Positions 12,938 through 15,325 of a stretch of 15,325 bases of DNA are shown here, in pieces; the first letter of the stretch is position 1; each line of letters starts with the position of its first letter. The stretch is from an uncultured Porphyromonadaceae bacterium. Lineage in GTDB: Bacteria; Bacteroidota; Bacteroidia; Bacteroidales; Muribaculaceae. The notes below the pieces were generated by a model. It was not told where the DNA came from, did no database searches, and saw only the letters and a list, made by a program, of their open reading frames with translations. Position numbers and translations under genes: made by a program. The DNA lies in contig CAMWKC010000023.1 in the NCBI GenBank assembly GCA_947174735.1, positions 1-15,325 on the forward strand. The letters run 5' to 3'.

Positions 12938-15325
12938 ATGAAAACAGTTCAATATCTGCTGACGCTTGTTGCGCTCCTGCTATGGAGCGCAACAGCGCGA
13001 GCGGACTACAATCCGGCTGACCCGCCCGAGCCGGGAGTGAACTTCACACTCTCGACTTCGGTGGTACCGGCCGACGGTGGTTCGCTTAACGTCGGCTCCT
13101 CGCAAACTTACGGATTCGGTTCGTCGGTACGTCTGGTAGCCTATCCGGCTACCGGATTCGTTTTTACCGGTTGGGTCGATGAAAACGGGGAGACCTTATC
13201 TACTGCTACAGATTATGATTACACAATGCCTCCGCGCAACGTGCATATCACGGCTACTTTCCGTTACGACCCTGACAGTCCCGCTGAACCTGATGAGCCA
13301 GTAATACGACCTGTTTCGGTACTTAATCTCACTCCTTCCCCCTCGGATGGCGGCTACATCGAGTGTTATCCTTCTAATTCAGATAATGAGTATGAAATTG
13401 GAAGTAATGTAGCACTACGTGCCTATGTCAATCCAGCTTTCCAATTTGTCAACTGGACATGTAACGGTGAAGTAATATCTACTTCTTGGTCTTTTGACTA
13501 TACTATGCAAGCAGGAGACCCACATATAGTGGCTAATTTTGTTTATTCTCCTGATAATCCTGCTGAGCCTTCAGCTCCTCACGTCTCACGTCAGTTGACA
13601 CTGAGATCGAATATGGAGGGTTCCGGGTCTCTTAATGGCGCAGGGTGGCATAGTGAAGGTAGTAATGTAGGTGTTTCTACTGATGTCAACCAATATTTCA
13701 CCTTTATCAATTGGACCGATGAAGATGGGAATGTGGTATCAGAGTCAAGAAGTTTCAACTACACAATGCCTAACCGCAATGTGACTTTAACAGCAAACTT
13801 CTCCTACTTCTTCAATCCTTCCGATCCCGGCGAACCGGGTGTGCCTGATATTGATCATTCGGTAGCACCCAACACTGTCTATCGTCCGCGCTTTGCTATG
13901 GATGGTATAGACTATGTGGTGATAATGTGTGAGACCGACGGTGTAACGATACATTATACTCTTGACGGTAGCACGCCGGATAGAAACAGTGCCCTTTATG
14001 AAGGTCCTGTATTTGTAGGTAGCAATCTTCTTGTTAAGGCGGTGGCCTATAAAGAAGGTATGTATGACTCACCTGTAGGAACATATCAGGTAACAAGTCA
14101 TCGGGTGGCTGAACCTACGTTCAGTTTTGAGGATTTCAAGGTCGTTATTCGTTCGGATACGCTCGATGCCGTCATACGCTATACGATAGACTATACCGAA
14201 CCTAATGAAGAAAGTCCCGTCTATACCGGTCCGCTCGATCTTGAAGAGGATTGCCGTGTGAAGGCATACGCTTCTAAGGAAGGTCTGACTGACTCTAAAG
14301 TGGCGAAGTATGCTTTCCGTAAATATGACTATACGGTCAAGGCTCCGGAATTCACACGCACTTCCGAACGCTCGCTGACTCTTTCGTGTCCGACTGCCGG
14401 AGCTACCATATATTATACTATGGACGGCTCGGAACCTACTACAGCCAGTACACTATATACAGGTCCGCTTACTCTGACACGCAACTGCACCGTAAGTGCC
14501 ATAGCTGTACGTTCGGACCTTTATGACTCACCTGTGTCACAGTATGAGGTAAACGACATGAGTCTGATAACTCCCGTCGCTGACTTCAAGGCACAGCACA
14601 TAGTACTGACTTGTGCGACACCTGATGTCACTATCCTTTATACTACAGACGGAAGTGCGCCTGACAGTGACGGTGCCATAGAGTACACTGCTCCGTTCCT
14701 TCCCGCAGGTGACTGCACAGTACGCTTTATAGCACGTATGGACGGTTACCGTGATTCGGAAGAGGGTATATATGACTTCGTATTAGCTGACCATCGTGCT
14801 GCAACTCCTGTCATAACCGAAACTGATGGTAACATTGTAATTTCGTCAACGACTGAGGATGCACAGCTACGTTATACTATTGACGGAACTGAGCCGACTG
14901 AGGAGAGCGAACTGTATGTGACCGATTCTCCTATCCGTTCTGAAGGTAACTTCACTTATATGGCCCGTTCTTACCATGCTGACCTGCTTCCTTCGGAAGT
15001 TGCAGTTCTGAATGTGGACCATTTCAAGGTACCTGATCCTTCGGCACGTTTCAGCAGACAGCACATCGTACTCGACTGTACTGACCCGGCTGCCGCTATC
15101 TACTATACCACAGATGGCAGTGAGGCTACCGGTGACAGTGCTATAGAGTACACCACTCCGTTCCTTCCCGCAGGTGACTGCACAGTACGCTTTATTGCCC
15201 GCCGTCCTAACTATCATGACTCGGAAGAAATTACTTACGTGTTTGTGATAGAGGATAACCGTGTCGCTACTCCCGTAATCAGCGAGACCGACGGTCACAT
15301 CGTGATGACTTCAGCCACCGAGGGC
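12938..15325 (+). CDS. Giant repeat adhesin: InlB-B-type repeats then chitobiase C-terminal-type modules (partial)
   Basis: An open frame of 796 codons from ATG 12938 reaches the window edge without a stop, so the C-terminus is missing. The signal peptide is MKTVQYLLTLVALLLWSATARA. Three repeats of about 75 aa follow (about 35-110, 125-200, 217-290) of the InlB B-repeat/Listeria-Bacteroides type: GG/G-S-x, VxLxAxxxxxFxFxxW, and Y-T-M-P-x-R-N-V-x-x-x-A-x-F. They are joined by Pro/Asp/Glu linkers. From about 309 there are at least seven modules of about 72-80 aa resembling the chitobiase/beta-hexosaminidase C-terminal domain family, each with a core such as IHYTLDGSTP, IYYTMDGSEP or ILYTTDGSAP and then LYxGP...V.A.A...G..DS. 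No catalytic domain is seen so far. It starts 27 nt after the LRR gene and is probably in the same operon. A T9SS sorting end is expected but lies outside the window. Confidence 0.85.
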   Translation, partial: MKTVQYLLTLVALLLWSATARADYNPADPPEPGVNFTLSTSVVPADGGSLNVGSSQTYGFGSSVRLVAYPATGFVFTGWVDENGETLSTATDYDYTMPPRNVHITATFRYDPDSPAEPDEPVIRPVSVLNLTPSPSDGGYIECYPSNSDNEYEIGSNVALRAYVNPAFQFVNWTCNGEVISTSWSFDYTMQAGDPHIVANFVYSPDNPAEPSAPHVSRQLTLRSNMEGSGSLNGAGWHSEGSNVGVSTDVNQYFTFINWTDEDGNVVSESRSFNYTMPNRNVTLTANFSYFFNPSDPGEPGVPDIDHSVAPNTVYRPRFAMDGIDYVVIMCETDGVTIHYTLDGSTPDRNSALYEGPVFVGSNLLVKAVAYKEGMYDSPVGTYQVTSHRVAEPTFSFEDFKVVIRSDTLDAVIRYTIDYTEPNEESPVYTGPLDLEEDCRVKAYASKEGLTDSKVAKYAFRKYDYTVKAPEFTRTSERSLTLSCPTAGATIYYTMDGSEPTTASTLYTGPLTLTRNCTVSAIAVRSDLYDSPVSQYEVNDMSLITPVADFKAQHIVLTCATPDVTILYTTDGSAPDSDGAIEYTAPFLPAGDCTVRFIARMDGYRDSEEGIYDFVLADHRAATPVITETDGNIVISSTTEDAQLRYTIDGTEPTEESELYVTDSPIRSEGNFTYMARSYHADLLPSEVAVLNVDHFKVPDPSARFSRQHIVLDCTDPAAAIYYTTDGSEATGDSAIEYTTPFLPAGDCTVRFIARRPNYHDSEEITYVFVIEDNRVATPVISETDGHIVMTSATEG
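14691..14730 (+). repeat. Direct repeat copy 1 (40 nt exact) within the repeat adhesin
   Basis: These 40 bases recur exactly at 15156-15195, 465 nt (155 codons) downstream in the same frame. They encode PFLPAGDCTVRF in modules 4 and 6 of the adhesin. Flanking protein similarity continues on both sides at the same offset, showing duplication of a two-module unit. Confidence 0.9.
15156..15195 (+). repeat. Direct repeat copy 2 (40 nt exact) within the repeat adhesin
   Basis: This is the second copy of the 40-nt identity at 14691-14730. The surrounding module keeps AQHIV/RQHIV, YYTTDGS and the following R-x-A-T-P-V-I-x-E-T-D-G start of the next module in register with the first copy. Confidence 0.9.

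Noticed and set aside
14691..15195. Exact 40-nt direct repeats as ends of a mobile element
   Set aside because: Both copies are in frame inside homologous protein modules at a constant offset, with no transposase between them. They reflect domain duplication.
14867..15298. 143-aa antisense frame at the right edge
   Set aside because: It is opposite the continuous repeat-adhesin frame, whose repeat motifs are unmistakable.
12938..15325. Repeat adhesin as a chitobiase or hexosaminidase enzyme
   Set aside because: Only the small C-terminal-type beta modules of that family are present. No TIM-barrel catalytic domain or catalytic residues appear in the visible part.

Overview
The window looks like a chromosomal segment from an anaerobic gut Bacteroidales, most likely of the Muribaculaceae type. 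This is inferred, not proven. The supporting signs are Bacteroidota-style -7 promoter elements (TAnnTTTG followed by CA), start codons without clear Shine-Dalgarno sites, BACON, PEGA and BspA-like surface proteins, and a C-terminus that resembles a type IX secretion sorting domain.

Left part (1-3829, minus strand): a compact housekeeping operon read right to left. The order is a GatB/YqeY-domain protein, seryl-tRNA synthetase (serS), a membrane-tethered kinase-fold protein that lacks catalytic residues, a large GNAT-like acetyltransferase, and the first 29 codons of a UbiE/MenG-type methyltransferase cut by the window edge. Spacings are 19 nt, an 8-nt overlap, 59 nt and 9 nt. A divergent AT-rich region (3830-4090) carries a -7 element for each direction.

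Middle (4091-6481, plus strand): an exported 655-aa protein with an LPP20-like N-terminal half and NTF2-like modules at its C-terminus. It is followed by a 423-nt non-coding stretch. That stretch holds a good promoter (6166-6197) and a leader of roughly 280 nt with a 28-codon serine-rich ORF, a run of nine C, and several hairpins, two of which are mutually exclusive.

Right part (6482-15325, plus strand): four consecutive exported proteins with gaps of 6, 27 and 27 nt, consistent with one operon. They are a PEGA-repeat protein with a C-terminal beta-barrel-like region, a lipoprotein with three BACON-type modules and a fibronectin-like domain, a 1118-aa BspA-like leucine-rich-repeat protein with a putative T9SS sorting end, and a very large repeat protein still open at the window edge. 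The last has three InlB-B-type repeats followed by at least seven chitobiase/hexosaminidase C-terminal-type modules. The likely job is a cell-surface adhesion or binding apparatus, with one probable outer-membrane protein, one lipoprotein and two secreted repeat proteins. The substrate cannot be told from sequence.

The main points for a second look are the leader upstream of the surface operon (deleting one C would fuse the small ORF in frame to the PEGA gene), the degenerate kinase beside serS, and the mosaic base composition and internal duplications of the two large surface proteins. No tRNA, rRNA, CRISPR array, transposase or phage gene was seen.
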